NCBI RefSeq assembly: GCF_017640745.1
Contig: NZ_JAEPQA010000013.1
Location: 1-64,000, forward strand
DNA from: Nisaea sp.
Lineage (GTDB): Bacteria > Pseudomonadota > Alphaproteobacteria > Thalassobaculales > Thalassobaculaceae
Reading direction: 5' to 3'
Length of the DNA: 64,000 nucleotides
Shown here: piece after piece, positions 41,504 to 49,862 of the stretch
Layout: each line of letters starts with the position of its first letter
How positions within the stretch are numbered: position 1 is the first letter of the stretch
The notes under the pieces: model-generated
Told to the model about the DNA's origin: nothing
The model's database searches: none
What the model saw: the letters and a program-made list of their open reading frames with translations, nothing else
Translations under genes and position numbers: made by a program

Positions 41504-44356
41504 TTACTCCGCCGCCTCGATCTCGATCCGGTAGTTCTTCCGCCGCGCCTCTTCATGCTCGTCCTGCCAGCCGGACGGACGGTTGGAGCGCGTCACCTGA
41601 ACGGCGGTAACCTTGTATTCGGGGCAGTTGGTCGCCCAGTCGGAATTGTCCGTGGTGATGACGTTGGCGCCGGTCAGCGGATGGTGGAAGGTCGTGTAGA
41701 CGACGCCTTGCGGCATCCGTTCCGACACCTCGGCCCGGAGCGTGGTCGCACCCATGCGGCTGGCAAGCGAAACCATGTCGCCGTCGGCGATCCCGCGCTC
41801 CTCCGCATCGAAGGGATGGATCTCCAGGATGTCCTCGCCATGCCAGCGGTTGTTCTCGGTGCGGCGGGTCTGTGCGCCGACATTGTACTGGCTGAGGATC
41901 CGGCCGGTCGTCAGGATCAGCGGATACATCCGCGTGCTGCGTTCGGTGGTCGGGACATATTCCGTCACCATGAACAGGCCCTTGCCACGCACGAAGCCAT
42001 CCACATGCATGACCGGCGAGCCGTTCGGGAAGGCCTCGTTCACCGGCCATTGCAGCTGTTCGCCCGCATCCAGCCGGGCATGGGAAACGCCGGCGAAGCT
42101 CGGCGTCAGACGCGCAATCTCCACCATGATCTCGTGGCTGCCGGAATAGGACATCGGATAGCCCATGGCGGTCGCAAGGCGGCAGACAGCTTCCCACTCG
42201 CTGAGACCGGACTTCTCTTGCATCGCCGGACGCACCCGGTTGATGCGGCGCTCGGCATTGGTGAAGGTGCCGTCCTTCTCGAGGAAGGAGGTGCCCGGCA
42301 GGAAGACATGGGCGAAGGCCGCGGTCTCGTTCAGGAACAGGTCCTGCACGATCAGGCAATCGAGCGACTTCAACGCCTCTTCCACATGCTGGGTATTCGG
42401 GTCCGACTGGGCGATGTCCTCGCCCTGCACGAACATGCCCCGGAAGCTGCCGTCGATCGCGGCGGAGAACATGTTCGGAATGCGCAGGCCCGGCTCGCTC
42501 AAGAGCGGCACGCCCCAGTCCGTCTCGAACAGGTTTCGCACCACGTCGTCGCCGACATGGCGGTATCCCGGAAACTCGTGCGGGAAGGAGCCCATGTCGC
42601 AGGAGCCCTGCACGTTGTTCTGGCCCCGAAGCGGGTTCACGCCGACGCCCTCGCGCCCGATATTGCCGGTCGCCATGGCGAGGTTGGCCATCGCCATGAC
42701 CATGGTCGAACCCTGGGAATGTTCGGTGACGCCGAGGCCGTAATAGATCGCCCCGTTGCCGCCGCTGGCGAAAAGACGGGCAGCCTTGCGGATGTCCTCT
42801 GCCGGAGCGCCGATGATTTCGGCCAGCGCTTCCGGACTGTTCCGCTCTTCCGCGACGAAGGAGACCCAGCGGGCGAACTCCTTCACGTCGCAGCGCTCGC
42901 GGACGAAATCCTCGTCCACCAGCCCCTCGGTCACGATCACATGCGCAAGCGCGTTCATCACGGCGACGTTCGTACCCGGACGGAGCTGGATATGATGCGC
43001 CGCCTTGATATGCGGCGATTTCACGAGGTCGATCCGGCGCGGATCGAGCACGATGATCTCGGCCCCTTCCCTGAGCCGCTTCTTCATCCGGCTGGCGAAA
43101 ACCGGATGCGCGTCGGTCGGGTTGGCGCCGATCAGCAAGATCACGTCGGACTTTTCGACCGACTTGAAGTTCTGCGTGCCGGCGGAGGTGCCAAAGGTGG
43201 TCTTCAGGCCGTAGCCGGTCGGCGAGTGGCAGACCCGGGCGCAGGTATCGACGTTGTTGGTGCCGAAGGCCGCGCGGATCATCTTCTGCACGACATAGAC
43301 TTCCTCGTTCGTGCAGCGCGAGGAGGTGATGCCGCCGATGGAGCCCTTGCCGTATTTCGCCTGCACTGCCTTCAGCCTCTCGGCGGCGAAGGAGATCGCC
43401 TCGTCCCAGGAAACCTTGCGCCAGGGGTCGGTGATCTTCTCGCGGATCATCGGCTTGGTCTGGCGGTCCTTGTGGGTGGCGTAGCCGAAGGCGAAACGGC
43501 CCTTCACGCAGGAATGGCCCTCGTTCGCGCCACCATCCTTCCACGGCACCATGCGGACGACCTCGTCGCCCTGCATCTCGGCCCGGAAGGAGCATCCGAC
43601 GCCGCAATAGGCGCAGGTGGTCACGACGCTGCGCGACGGGATGCCCTTCTCGACCACGGATTTCTCGACCAGCGTCGCGGTCGGGCAGGCCTGCACGCAG
43701 GCGCCGCAGGAGACGCAGTCGGAGGCGAAGAAATCGTCGGCGGCCGTGCCCGGCGAGACCCGGCTCTCGAAACCGCGTCCGGAAATGGTCAGAGCGAACG
43801 TGCCCTGAACTTCCTCGCAGGCGCGCACGCAGCGCGAGCAGACAATGCATTTCGACGGGTCGTACTGGAAATAGGGATTGGAGACGTCCGCCTCGGCCTT
43901 CGTCTCCGGCGCGAAATGGCTCTCTCCGTCCATGCCGTAGCGGACCTCGCGCAGACCGACCGTGCCGGCCATGTCCTGCAGCTCGCAGTCGCCGTTGGTC
44001 GGGCAGGTCAGACAGTCCAGCGGGTGGTCGGAGATATAGAGCTCCATGATGCCCTTGCGGATGCGCTCCAGACGCGTGTTCTGGGTCGTCACCTTCATGC
44101 CCTCGGTGACGGGCGTGGTGCAGGAGGACGGGGTGCCGCGCACGCCCTCGATCTCCACCAGGCACATGCGGCAGGAGCCCCAGGCGTCGACCATGTCTGT
44201 GGCGCAGAGCTTGGGGATCGGCCGGTCGATCCGGGAGGCCGCGTACATGACGGAGCTGCCTTCCGGCACTGTAACTTCCGAGCCGTCGATGAAGAGGGTG
44301 ACCGGCTTGCCGTCGCCCGCAGGCGTGCCGTGATCGTGCTGCCTTTGATAGGTCAT
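41504..44356 (-). CDS. fdsA: NAD-dependent formate dehydrogenase alpha (catalytic) subunit
   Basis: The 950-residue molybdoenzyme oxidises formate to carbon dioxide. It has an N-terminal [2Fe-2S] ferredoxin domain (WGSCRMCLVEI), a His/Cys cluster region, two [4Fe-4S] sites (CIVCSRCVRACEE and CVSCGACVQACPT) and a further cluster (CAYCGVGCSF). The molybdenum ligand is Cys376 in ARVCHSPTGYGL, so it is a cysteine rather than selenocysteine enzyme. The C-terminal cofactor-binding region contains HPLTGANVITTDNSDWATNC. The ATG at 44356 follows GGAGG. Confidence 0.95.
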   Translation of the reverse strand: MTYQRQHDHGTPAGDGKPVTLFIDGSEVTVPEGSSVMYAASRIDRPIPKLCATDMVDAWGSCRMCLVEIEGVRGTPSSCTTPVTEGMKVTTQNTRLERIRKGIMELYISDHPLDCLTCPTNGDCELQDMAGTVGLREVRYGMDGESHFAPETKAEADVSNPYFQYDPSKCIVCSRCVRACEEVQGTFALTISGRGFESRVSPGTAADDFFASDCVSCGACVQACPTATLVEKSVVEKGIPSRSVVTTCAYCGVGCSFRAEMQGDEVVRMVPWKDGGANEGHSCVKGRFAFGYATHKDRQTKPMIREKITDPWRKVSWDEAISFAAERLKAVQAKYGKGSIGGITSSRCTNEEVYVVQKMIRAAFGTNNVDTCARVCHSPTGYGLKTTFGTSAGTQNFKSVEKSDVILLIGANPTDAHPVFASRMKKRLREGAEIIVLDPRRIDLVKSPHIKAAHHIQLRPGTNVAVMNALAHVIVTEGLVDEDFVRERCDVKEFARWVSFVAEERNSPEALAEIIGAPAEDIRKAARLFASGGNGAIYYGLGVTEHSQGSTMVMAMANLAMATGNIGREGVGVNPLRGQNNVQGSCDMGSFPHEFPGYRHVGDDVVRNLFETDWGVPLLSEPGLRIPNMFSAAIDGSFRGMFVQGEDIAQSDPNTQHVEEALKSLDCLIVQDLFLNETAAFAHVFLPGTSFLEKDGTFTNAERRINRVRPAMQEKSGLSEWEAVCRLATAMGYPMSYSGSHEIMVEIARLTPSFAGVSHARLDAGEQLQWPVNEAFPNGSPVMHVDGFVRGKGLFMVTEYVPTTERSTRMYPLILTTGRILSQYNVGAQTRRTENNRWHGEDILEIHPFDAEERGIADGDMVSLASRMGATTLRAEVSERMPQGVVYTTFHHPLTGANVITTDNSDWATNCPEYKVTAVQVTRSNRPSGWQDEHEEARRKNYRIEIEAAE

Positions 44357-44369
44357 TCTTGTTTCCTCC

Positions 44370-45920
44370 CTATTCGGCCGCGAGGACCGAAGCGCGTTCA
44401 AAATCCTCGGGGAACAGCCGGATGGCGGAGAGCACGGGCACGGGAGTCAGGCCGCCCATGGCGCAGAGCGAGCCATCCGTCATCAGTTCGCAGAGGTCTC
44501 CGACGAGCGCGATGTTGCGGGCGACATTCTCGCCCCGGAGTATCTTCTCGACGGTCTCCCGGCCGCGCACTGCGCCGATCCGGCAGGGTGTGCATTTCCC
44601 GCAGCTTTCCTCCGCGCAGAATTGGAAGGCGAAGCGGGCCATCTCGGCCATGTCGACCGTCTCGTCGAACACGGTGATGCCGCCATGGCCGAGCATTGCG
44701 TTATTCTCAGCGAGTGCCTCGTAATCCATCGGAAGGTCGAGCATCTCCTCCGAGACATAGGCGCCGAGCGGGCCGCCGAGCTGTGCGGAGCGGAAGGGAC
44801 GACCGGTCGCGGTGCCGCCGCCGAACGTCTCGATGAGCTCGCGGATGGTGACGCCGAAGGCCTTCTCGACAAGGCCGCCGCGCCGAATGTTGCCGGCAAG
44901 CTGGAAGGCCTGGGTCCCGCGCGAGCGCCCCATGCCGAATTCCCTATAGAACTCCGCGCCTTTGGCGAGGATCACCGGCACGGTCGCGAGCGTGAGGACA
45001 TTGTTCACCACCGTCGGCTTTCCGAAGAGCCCGCGGATCGCCGGGATCGGCGGCTTCGAGCGCACCGTCCCGCGCCTGCCCTCGATGCTGTTGAGCATCG
45101 AGCTTTCCTCGCCGCAGATATAGGCGCCGGCGCCGCGCCGGATCGAGATTTGAAAGTCCTTCCCGCTGCCGCGGATGTTCGCGCCGAGCCAGCCCGCCTC
45201 CCCCAGCGCCTCGATGGCACGGGCCATCTTGGAGATCGCGTGCGGGTACTCCGAACGGATATAGACGATGCCGTGCCGGGCGCCGGTGGCGAGACCGGCG
45301 ATCGCCATGCCCTCCAGCAGAGTGAAGGGATCGCCCTCCATCAGCATGCGGTCGGCAAAGGTTCCGCTGTCGCCCTCGTCGGCGTTGCAGCAGATGTATT
45401 TCTCCGCCGCGTCCTGCTTGCGTACGGTGTGCCATTTGATACCAGCGGGGAAACCGGCGCCGCCGCGGCCCCGGAGGCCGGCCTGCAACACCGCCTCACA
45501 GATCGTCTCGTCGGTCATGATGAGCGCAACCTTCAAGCCCTCGAGCCCGCCATGCGCCTCGTAGTCCTTCACCGAGAGCGGATCGATCACGCCGACACGC
45601 GCGAAGGTCAACCGCTCCTGGTTCTTCAGATAATCGATCTCCTCGGTCGGGCCGAGGGCGAGCGGGTGCTCCGTACCGGCTTGGATCGCGTCGAGCAGCG
45701 CTCCGGCCTGATCCGGCGTCACCGGTCCGAAGGCCATGCGTCCGTCGGGACCGTCCCACTCGACCAGCGGCTCCAGCCAGAGCAGCCCGCGCGACCCGTT
45801 GCGCACAATTGTCAGATTAAGGCCGCGCCCGACAGCCGCAGCCGCAAGCGCCTTGGCGACCCGCTCCGCGCCGACCGAGAGAGCGGCAGCATCGTCCGGG
45901 ACATAGAGGATCATGCTCAT
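44370..45920 (-). CDS. fdsB: NAD-dependent formate dehydrogenase beta (diaphorase) subunit
   Basis: The 516-residue subunit carries the FMN and NADH sites. It has an N-terminal thioredoxin-like part (about 1-90), then GLRGRGGAGFPAGIKW, CNADEGDSGTFADRMLMEGD and GAYICGEESSMLNSIEGRRG. A C-terminal [4Fe-4S] site reads ESCGKCTPCRIG. It is homologous to NuoF and passes electrons from FdsA to NAD. The ATG at 45920 overlaps the fdsG stop. Confidence 0.95.
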   Translation of the reverse strand: MSMILYVPDDAAALSVGAERVAKALAAAAVGRGLNLTIVRNGSRGLLWLEPLVEWDGPDGRMAFGPVTPDQAGALLDAIQAGTEHPLALGPTEEIDYLKNQERLTFARVGVIDPLSVKDYEAHGGLEGLKVALIMTDETICEAVLQAGLRGRGGAGFPAGIKWHTVRKQDAAEKYICCNADEGDSGTFADRMLMEGDPFTLLEGMAIAGLATGARHGIVYIRSEYPHAISKMARAIEALGEAGWLGANIRGSGKDFQISIRRGAGAYICGEESSMLNSIEGRRGTVRSKPPIPAIRGLFGKPTVVNNVLTLATVPVILAKGAEFYREFGMGRSRGTQAFQLAGNIRRGGLVEKAFGVTIRELIETFGGGTATGRPFRSAQLGGPLGAYVSEEMLDLPMDYEALAENNAMLGHGGITVFDETVDMAEMARFAFQFCAEESCGKCTPCRIGAVRGRETVEKILRGENVARNIALVGDLCELMTDGSLCAMGGLTPVPVLSAIRLFPEDFERASVLAAE

Positions 45921-46396
45921 CGTCCGGCCTCCTCGATCGCGGCGTCGAGCGAGGGTCCGTCGGCCCGGCCGATCAATTCGGAACCGACCATTGCCGCCGG
46001 GGCGAGGGCGCAATTTCCGAGGCAATAGACCGGCTCGAAAGTGATGCCCGCCACCGTCGCCTCGGAGAGCGACACGCCATAGCGCGACAGGATCTGCTCG
46101 GTCAGCGCTTCCGCCCCCATGGAGCGGCAGGCCTCCGCCTGGCAGATCCTGACCGTGACCCGGCCTCCCGGCGCGGTCCTGAAATCGTGATAGAAGCTGA
46201 CGACGCCGTGGACTTCCGCCTTCGAGAGATTCAGGCATTCGGCGAGCGCCGGAACGCAGGCTTCCGGCACGTACCCGATTTTCTCCTGCAGGTCATGCAG
46301 GACCTCCAGCAGCATCGGCGCCTGATTGCCATATGCGGCGCAGAGCGTGCGCACATCAAGGGTTTCGGGCCGTTCAGCGGTCACCGGCATGAGCAT
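45917..46396 (-). CDS. fdsG: NAD-dependent formate dehydrogenase gamma subunit
   Basis: The 159-residue NuoE-like subunit binds a [2Fe-2S] cluster through four cysteines: RICQAEACRSMGA, and PVYCLGNCALAPA later. It is the first gene of the fds operon. I choose the ATG at 46396 over a TTG three codons earlier; an ATG at 46390 is also possible. The 158 bases upstream (46397-46554) separate it from the stress kinase gene and should contain the promoter; I see no clear hairpin there. Confidence 0.93.
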   Translation of the reverse strand: MLMPVTAERPETLDVRTLCAAYGNQAPMLLEVLHDLQEKIGYVPEACVPALAECLNLSKAEVHGVVSFYHDFRTAPGGRVTVRICQAEACRSMGAEALTEQILSRYGVSLSEATVAGITFEPVYCLGNCALAPAAMVGSELIGRADGPSLDAAIEEAGR

Positions 46397-46554
46397 ATCT
46401 CGCAATCGTCTTGTCGCATGCCCGCTTTACCGCGGGTTGAGACAGAAGCATTTACGAGCAGCGCCGCGCGATCCAATCGTTAGTACCGATGGATCGATTG
46501 ATATCCTCTATGACGCGAGCGAGGTTTGCGACCGGCGGGCGGCCGGCCGCGCGG

Positions 46555-48201
46555 TCAGCCGGCCTCCTCGGCCGGTTCCGCCAAGGGAATGCTGATGAAG
46601 ATCCGCGAGCGGGAAGCGGAGAATGCGCGCTCGATGGTGCCGCCGAGTTCGAGCTTGATACTGGCGTCGATCAGCCGGGTTCCGAAGCCTTTGCGCCCAG
46701 TACTCTCGGCAACGTCCGGCTCTGCGTCCGGGGCCGCCTCGGGACGCTCCTCGATCCATTCGAGAGACAGGTGGTCACCATCGTTGATCAGTTCCCAGCT
46801 TACCTTGAGGCTGCCGCCGGGTCCCGACACGCCGCCATATTTCAGCGCATTGGTCGCCAGTTCGTGGAAGGTCAGGCCAAGCGCCTGGATCGCCGTGTCG
46901 CCAAGCTCCACCGCCGGTCCATCGACTGCACCGTCAGCAATATGATCGCCGAAGACCTGTTGCAGTTCGCCGCGCAGCAAGGTCTCGAGATCCGGGTTCC
47001 GGTGTCCCGACCGGGTCAGCAGGTCCTGGGCGTTCGCCATCGCCTGCATGCGCGCCTCGAAGGACCGGCTGAAATCCTCCAGCGTCTCTGAATTCAGCGC
47101 GGTCTGCCGCGCCATGGCGAGGATCCGGGTGATCGAGTTCTTGATCCGGTGCTTGGTCTCGTGCAGGAGAAGGTCCTTCTCCTCCACCGCCTTCTCTGTC
47201 AGGACCTGGATTTCCCTGGCCGCTTCCATCGCACGGGCCTGCAGCCGCGCAACCGCGGCAAGCGCGGCGGAGAGCAACAGGAAAATCGCTCCGAGGACAG
47301 TGGTACGCCAGTAACGCGATGCATCGAAGAAAGCCTGGGTCTCGTGCGCCGTGATGGTCCAAGAGCGCCCTGCGATGGGGATCTTGCGTTCGACGGTGAA
47401 GCTGCTCGATGCGGACATCTCGTCATATCCTTCCGAATGGAAGAGGAGCTCGGACTGCCCGTCGGTCGTGTCCCGGGTCTCGACGACAAGCGGGAGCTGG
47501 TCAGGGCGCTCCAACGCCGCCTGGTGAAAATCCCCGGCCCGGAACGCGGCATAGACGAAACCGATCGGCTCTGCCCGATAGGCGATCCCGGTTCCAGAAC
47601 GGTAGAGCGGCGTATAGACAAGGAACCCGGCCTGCTTGACCGATGTCACCTCCTGCACCAGCGAGACCGGCGCGCTCGCCGTATCTTGTCCGGTCTCGAT
47701 CGCGGTCTGCATCGCACGTCGGCGCAGCGGCTCGCTGAACATGTCGTAGCCGAGCGCGGCCTCGTTCCGGAAATTGTGCGGCTCGAGCAGCACGATGACC
47801 GCGCGCCGGTCCTGGTCCGTTTCCGGCCAGGCCTTGATCGCCCAGTCGTAGTTCCGCTCCAGCTCCGCCTCGACGTCCCGCTCCTGACCCGCCGGCAGGA
47901 AACGCGCAAAGCCGAGGCCCTGCAGGCCGTCAAACCGCTGCTCGATTTCCAGTCCGTCGACATAGGAGATGAAATCCTGCCGGGACACCGAACCGCGGCT
48001 GGTGGTGAAATAGGCGTTGGTCGCACGAAGCAATGCAAGTGAGCGCCTCAGACGCTCGCCGATCCGGTCGACCGTATCGTCGGCAAGGGCCTCGAAACGG
48101 GCTTGTTCGGCAGCTTCTTCGGCCCGGTAGACAACGATCGTTGTCGCCAGTCCGATCGATCCGACCAGGAGGAAAACCAGCAGCGGGAAATATCGGCTCA
48201 A
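46555..48201 (-). CDS. membrane sensor histidine kinase, CHASE domain plus HWE/HisKA_2 kinase
   Basis: The 548-residue kinase has a membrane helix at about 5-25, a CHASE periplasmic sensor (about 40-270, with FLVYTPLYRSGTGIAYRAEP), a second helix near 305-325 and a kinase core. The phospho-acceptor region reads LLHETKHRIKNSITRILAMA (about 345-365), the N box FHELATNALKYGGVSG and the G box KGFGTRLIDASI. Such kinases, called PhyK, phosphorylate PhyR. Its place 1.7 kb from phyR makes it a candidate. The start is a TTG at 48201 with AAGGA upstream. Confidence 0.85.
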   Translation of the reverse strand: MSRYFPLLVFLLVGSIGLATTIVVYRAEEAAEQARFEALADDTVDRIGERLRRSLALLRATNAYFTTSRGSVSRQDFISYVDGLEIEQRFDGLQGLGFARFLPAGQERDVEAELERNYDWAIKAWPETDQDRRAVIVLLEPHNFRNEAALGYDMFSEPLRRRAMQTAIETGQDTASAPVSLVQEVTSVKQAGFLVYTPLYRSGTGIAYRAEPIGFVYAAFRAGDFHQAALERPDQLPLVVETRDTTDGQSELLFHSEGYDEMSASSSFTVERKIPIAGRSWTITAHETQAFFDASRYWRTTVLGAIFLLLSAALAAVARLQARAMEAAREIQVLTEKAVEEKDLLLHETKHRIKNSITRILAMARQTALNSETLEDFSRSFEARMQAMANAQDLLTRSGHRNPDLETLLRGELQQVFGDHIADGAVDGPAVELGDTAIQALGLTFHELATNALKYGGVSGPGGSLKVSWELINDGDHLSLEWIEERPEAAPDAEPDVAESTGRKGFGTRLIDASIKLELGGTIERAFSASRSRIFISIPLAEPAEEAG

Positions 48202-48368
48202 GAATACGGTCCTTGAAAATTCGTTAACTTTTTACGGCCTCCCCCGCGCTTCCGCAATTCTTTCAATTTGAAGCAATTCCGACCCGCCTCATGAGCGGGA
48301 ACCGGGGGATATCGGCAGCCTCAGCGGACCTGAAACTGAGAGAGGAAGAAGGTCTGTAGAAGGCGGGA

Positions 48369-48393
48369 GGAACAAATTCGGGCCTTAATCGTT
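48369..48393 (+). promoter_or_regulatory. EcfG-type promoter without a gene downstream (sRNA promoter)
   Basis: GGAAC at 48369-48373 and CGTT at 48390-48393 are separated by exactly 16 bases, the consensus form of alphaproteobacterial EcfG promoters. It points into a stretch that has no open reading frame on the plus strand but ends in an intrinsic terminator at 48482-48521. Confidence 0.8.
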
Positions 48394-48399
48394 ATCACT

Positions 48400-48521
48400 A
48401 TAACTGCAGCAACGCTGAGCGTTCTTACAAAAAAGAAAGCCGCACGACTGCAGACGGAATTCCAACTCCCGAGAGGTTTAGGCCGGCGCTGTCGCTCCCC
48501 TGACGGCGCCGGCAATTTTTT
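48400..48521 (+). ncRNA. candidate general-stress small RNA, about 120 nt
   Basis: The predicted transcript starts about seven bases after an EcfG-type -10 and ends at a strong intrinsic terminator, with no coding frame between. It has a small hairpin AACGC/GCGTT (48411-48423). Two exposed C-rich segments follow: ACTCCC near 48465-48470, and the terminator loop GCTCCCCT at 48494-48501. Both could pair with Shine-Dalgarno sequences. The Caulobacter stress sRNA GsrN is likewise sigma-T dependent and uses a C-rich loop. Homology to GsrN is not claimed. Ends are inferred from promoter and terminator positions. Confidence 0.6.
48482..48521 (+). terminator. intrinsic terminator on the plus strand
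   Basis: GCCGGCGC (48482-48489) pairs with GCGCCGGC (48506-48513). The stem extends inward by GTC/GAC, leaving an 8-base loop, and is followed by AATTTTTT (T-run 48516-48521). The polarity fits only a plus-strand transcript, yet no plus-strand gene lies upstream. Its T-run overlaps the TAA stop of the convergent kinase gene. Confidence 0.85.
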
Positions 48522-49521
48522 AGTCTTCTGCGCGTTGCTGGAATTTCAGCCTGTAGCAGACCCGGTCGTCGTCATAACTGTATTCGGCCTCGCCGCCGAC
48601 CGCGTTCGGAACGACCCGCTGCAATACAATGCTGCCGAACACGCTCTGATCCGCGATCGCATCATCGCTGAGAGTCAGTCCCTTCCTGTTCTCCGACCAG
48701 GTGACGGCAACCTGCGGACACTCGTTCTTCTTGCGGACCGAGACGCAGGAAATTTCGATCGGCGCGCCGCCGGCGCGCATCGTTCCGGCACCCGCCGCGT
48801 TCACCACAAGCTCATGCAGCGCGAGCCCGACATGCAGCGCCTCGTTCGGATTGAGCCAGAGATTCTCGCCCGTGACGGAGACAGAACCCGGCACTTCCGG
48901 CAGGTATTTCTCGATCTGCTGCTCGGCAAGATCGTAGAAACGCGCGCCGCGCCAGCTTGAATCCGTGATCAGGTCCTGGGATTGGGAAAGGGAATGGAGA
49001 CGGCCGAAGAACTTGCGCTTGAAGAACTCCAGGTCCGGCGCGAAACGCGCGGTCTGGTTCGCGATGCTCTGGATGATCGCCAGCAGGTTCTTCGAGCGGT
49101 GACTCAGCTCCCGCAGCAAGGCGCGCAGAATTCTCTCCCGTCGCCGCTCTTCGGTCAGATCGATTATCGTCGTCATGACAGAGACGGATCCGTCGGCCGC
49201 GCGGATCGGCTCGACATGGATTTCGAAGAACAGCTCGTCTCCCGGGGAGATTTCGGTTCGTCGCTTTTCCCCGGCCCCCATCGCCTCGCGTTTCAGCGCG
49301 GCGATCTCGGCGCCGCTGCCGGCACCGAAAATGGTGCTGTCGTCGGGGTCGCGCTCGGCCTCCACCGACCAGCAGTCCGGGAGATTGGCGATAAATACAT
49401 AACCGAGATCGGCGCCCTGGAGCGTTACGCAGACACCGGACCGGATCAGTGCCCGAACCAGATAATCGCTGAGCTCGGACTCGTCCTGGTCTGCCTTCTT
49501 CCAGGTCAGAGACTCTTTCAC
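48520..49521 (-). CDS. soluble PAS-HWE histidine kinase, candidate PhyR kinase
   Basis: The 333-residue protein has an N-terminal PAS-like domain (about 20-125, ending EPIRAADGSVSVMTTIIDLT) and an HWE core. The acceptor box is LLRELSHRSKNLLAIIQSIA (about residues 135-155). The N box reads LHELVVNAAGAGTM, which keeps the asparagine but loses the usual KYG, and the G box is also unusual (DQSVFGSIVLQRVV). There is no membrane helix. The GTG at 49521 is chosen because GGGAGG lies upstream, but a TTG six codons earlier is possible. It lies between the sRNA and a DUF1328 gene near phyR. Confidence 0.82.
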   Translation of the reverse strand: MKESLTWKKADQDESELSDYLVRALIRSGVCVTLQGADLGYVFIANLPDCWSVEAERDPDDSTIFGAGSGAEIAALKREAMGAGEKRRTEISPGDELFFEIHVEPIRAADGSVSVMTTIIDLTEERRRERILRALLRELSHRSKNLLAIIQSIANQTARFAPDLEFFKRKFFGRLHSLSQSQDLITDSSWRGARFYDLAEQQIEKYLPEVPGSVSVTGENLWLNPNEALHVGLALHELVVNAAGAGTMRAGGAPIEISCVSVRKKNECPQVAVTWSENRKGLTLSDDAIADQSVFGSIVLQRVVPNAVGGEAEYSYDDDRVCYRLKFQQRAED

Positions 49522-49555
49522 AGCCTTCGAACCTCCCAAGATACCGGAATCGGTT

Positions 49556-49583
49556 GCGGGCGCCGCACCCTCGCAGCGCCCGC
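49556..49583 (-). terminator. stem-loop between the DUF1328 gene and the HWE kinase gene
   Basis: GCGGGCGC (49556-49563) pairs with GCGCCCGC (49576-49583) around a 12-base loop, 26 bases after the stop of the DUF1328 gene. No U-tract follows on the minus strand, so it may only partly end transcription from the upstream EcfG promoter and lower kinase expression. Confidence 0.45.
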
Positions 49584-49608
49584 TTTGGCGACCGGGCCGG
49601 CTAATTCA

Positions 49609-49773
49609 CTAAACCCGCCTGAACAGCCGCGCCAGAAGCGAGACCACGAACAGAACGAGGAACAGGAAAAACAGAACTTGTGCGATACCGGCACTGGCAC
49701 CAGCCACACCTCCAAAACCAAGAACGCCTGCAACTATCGCGACAAGAAAGAAAAGAAGAGCATAGAAAAGCAT
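49609..49773 (-). CDS. DUF1328 small membrane protein
   Basis: This 54-residue gene is easily missed. The protein starts [20 protein letters not shown], continues through the glycine-rich turn [12 protein letters not shown] to a second helix, and ends LLARLFRRV, matching DUF1328/YtjA proteins. GGAGG lies five bases before the ATG. An EcfG-type promoter lies 30-54 bases upstream, so it should be strongly stress-induced, as DUF1328 genes often are. The molecular role of the family is unknown. Confidence 0.9.
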   Translation of the reverse strand: MLFYALLFFLVAIVAGVLGFGGVAGASAGIAQVLFFLFLVLFVVSLLARLFRRV

Positions 49774-49802
49774 AACAGCCTCCATTGTCTTGATAGAGTA
49801 GA

Positions 49803-49827
49803 AACGCTTTTCTTGCCTTTTCGTTCC
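49803..49827 (-). promoter_or_regulatory. EcfG-type promoter of the DUF1328 gene
   Basis: On the minus strand GGAAC (49827-49823) is followed after 16 bases by CGTT (49806-49803). The expected transcription start is about 23 bases before the ATG at 49773. The HWE kinase gene may be read from the same promoter. Confidence 0.85.
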
Positions 49828-49862
49828 GCAATCGCTGGAATTTTCGGCTGTGCGGCGTCAAA

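Noticed and set aside
41306-44677. 1123-residue open frame on the plus strand
   Set aside because: It lies antisense to fdsA, whose iron-sulfur and molybdenum motifs are unmistakable. Its translation is low-complexity, rich in Arg, His and Gly, as expected for the mirror of GC-rich codons.
46397-46554. LysR binding site upstream of fdsG
   Set aside because: A GATCGAT/ATC-rich stretch near 46490-46505 is present, but no clear T-N11-A dyad stood out, so no site is called.
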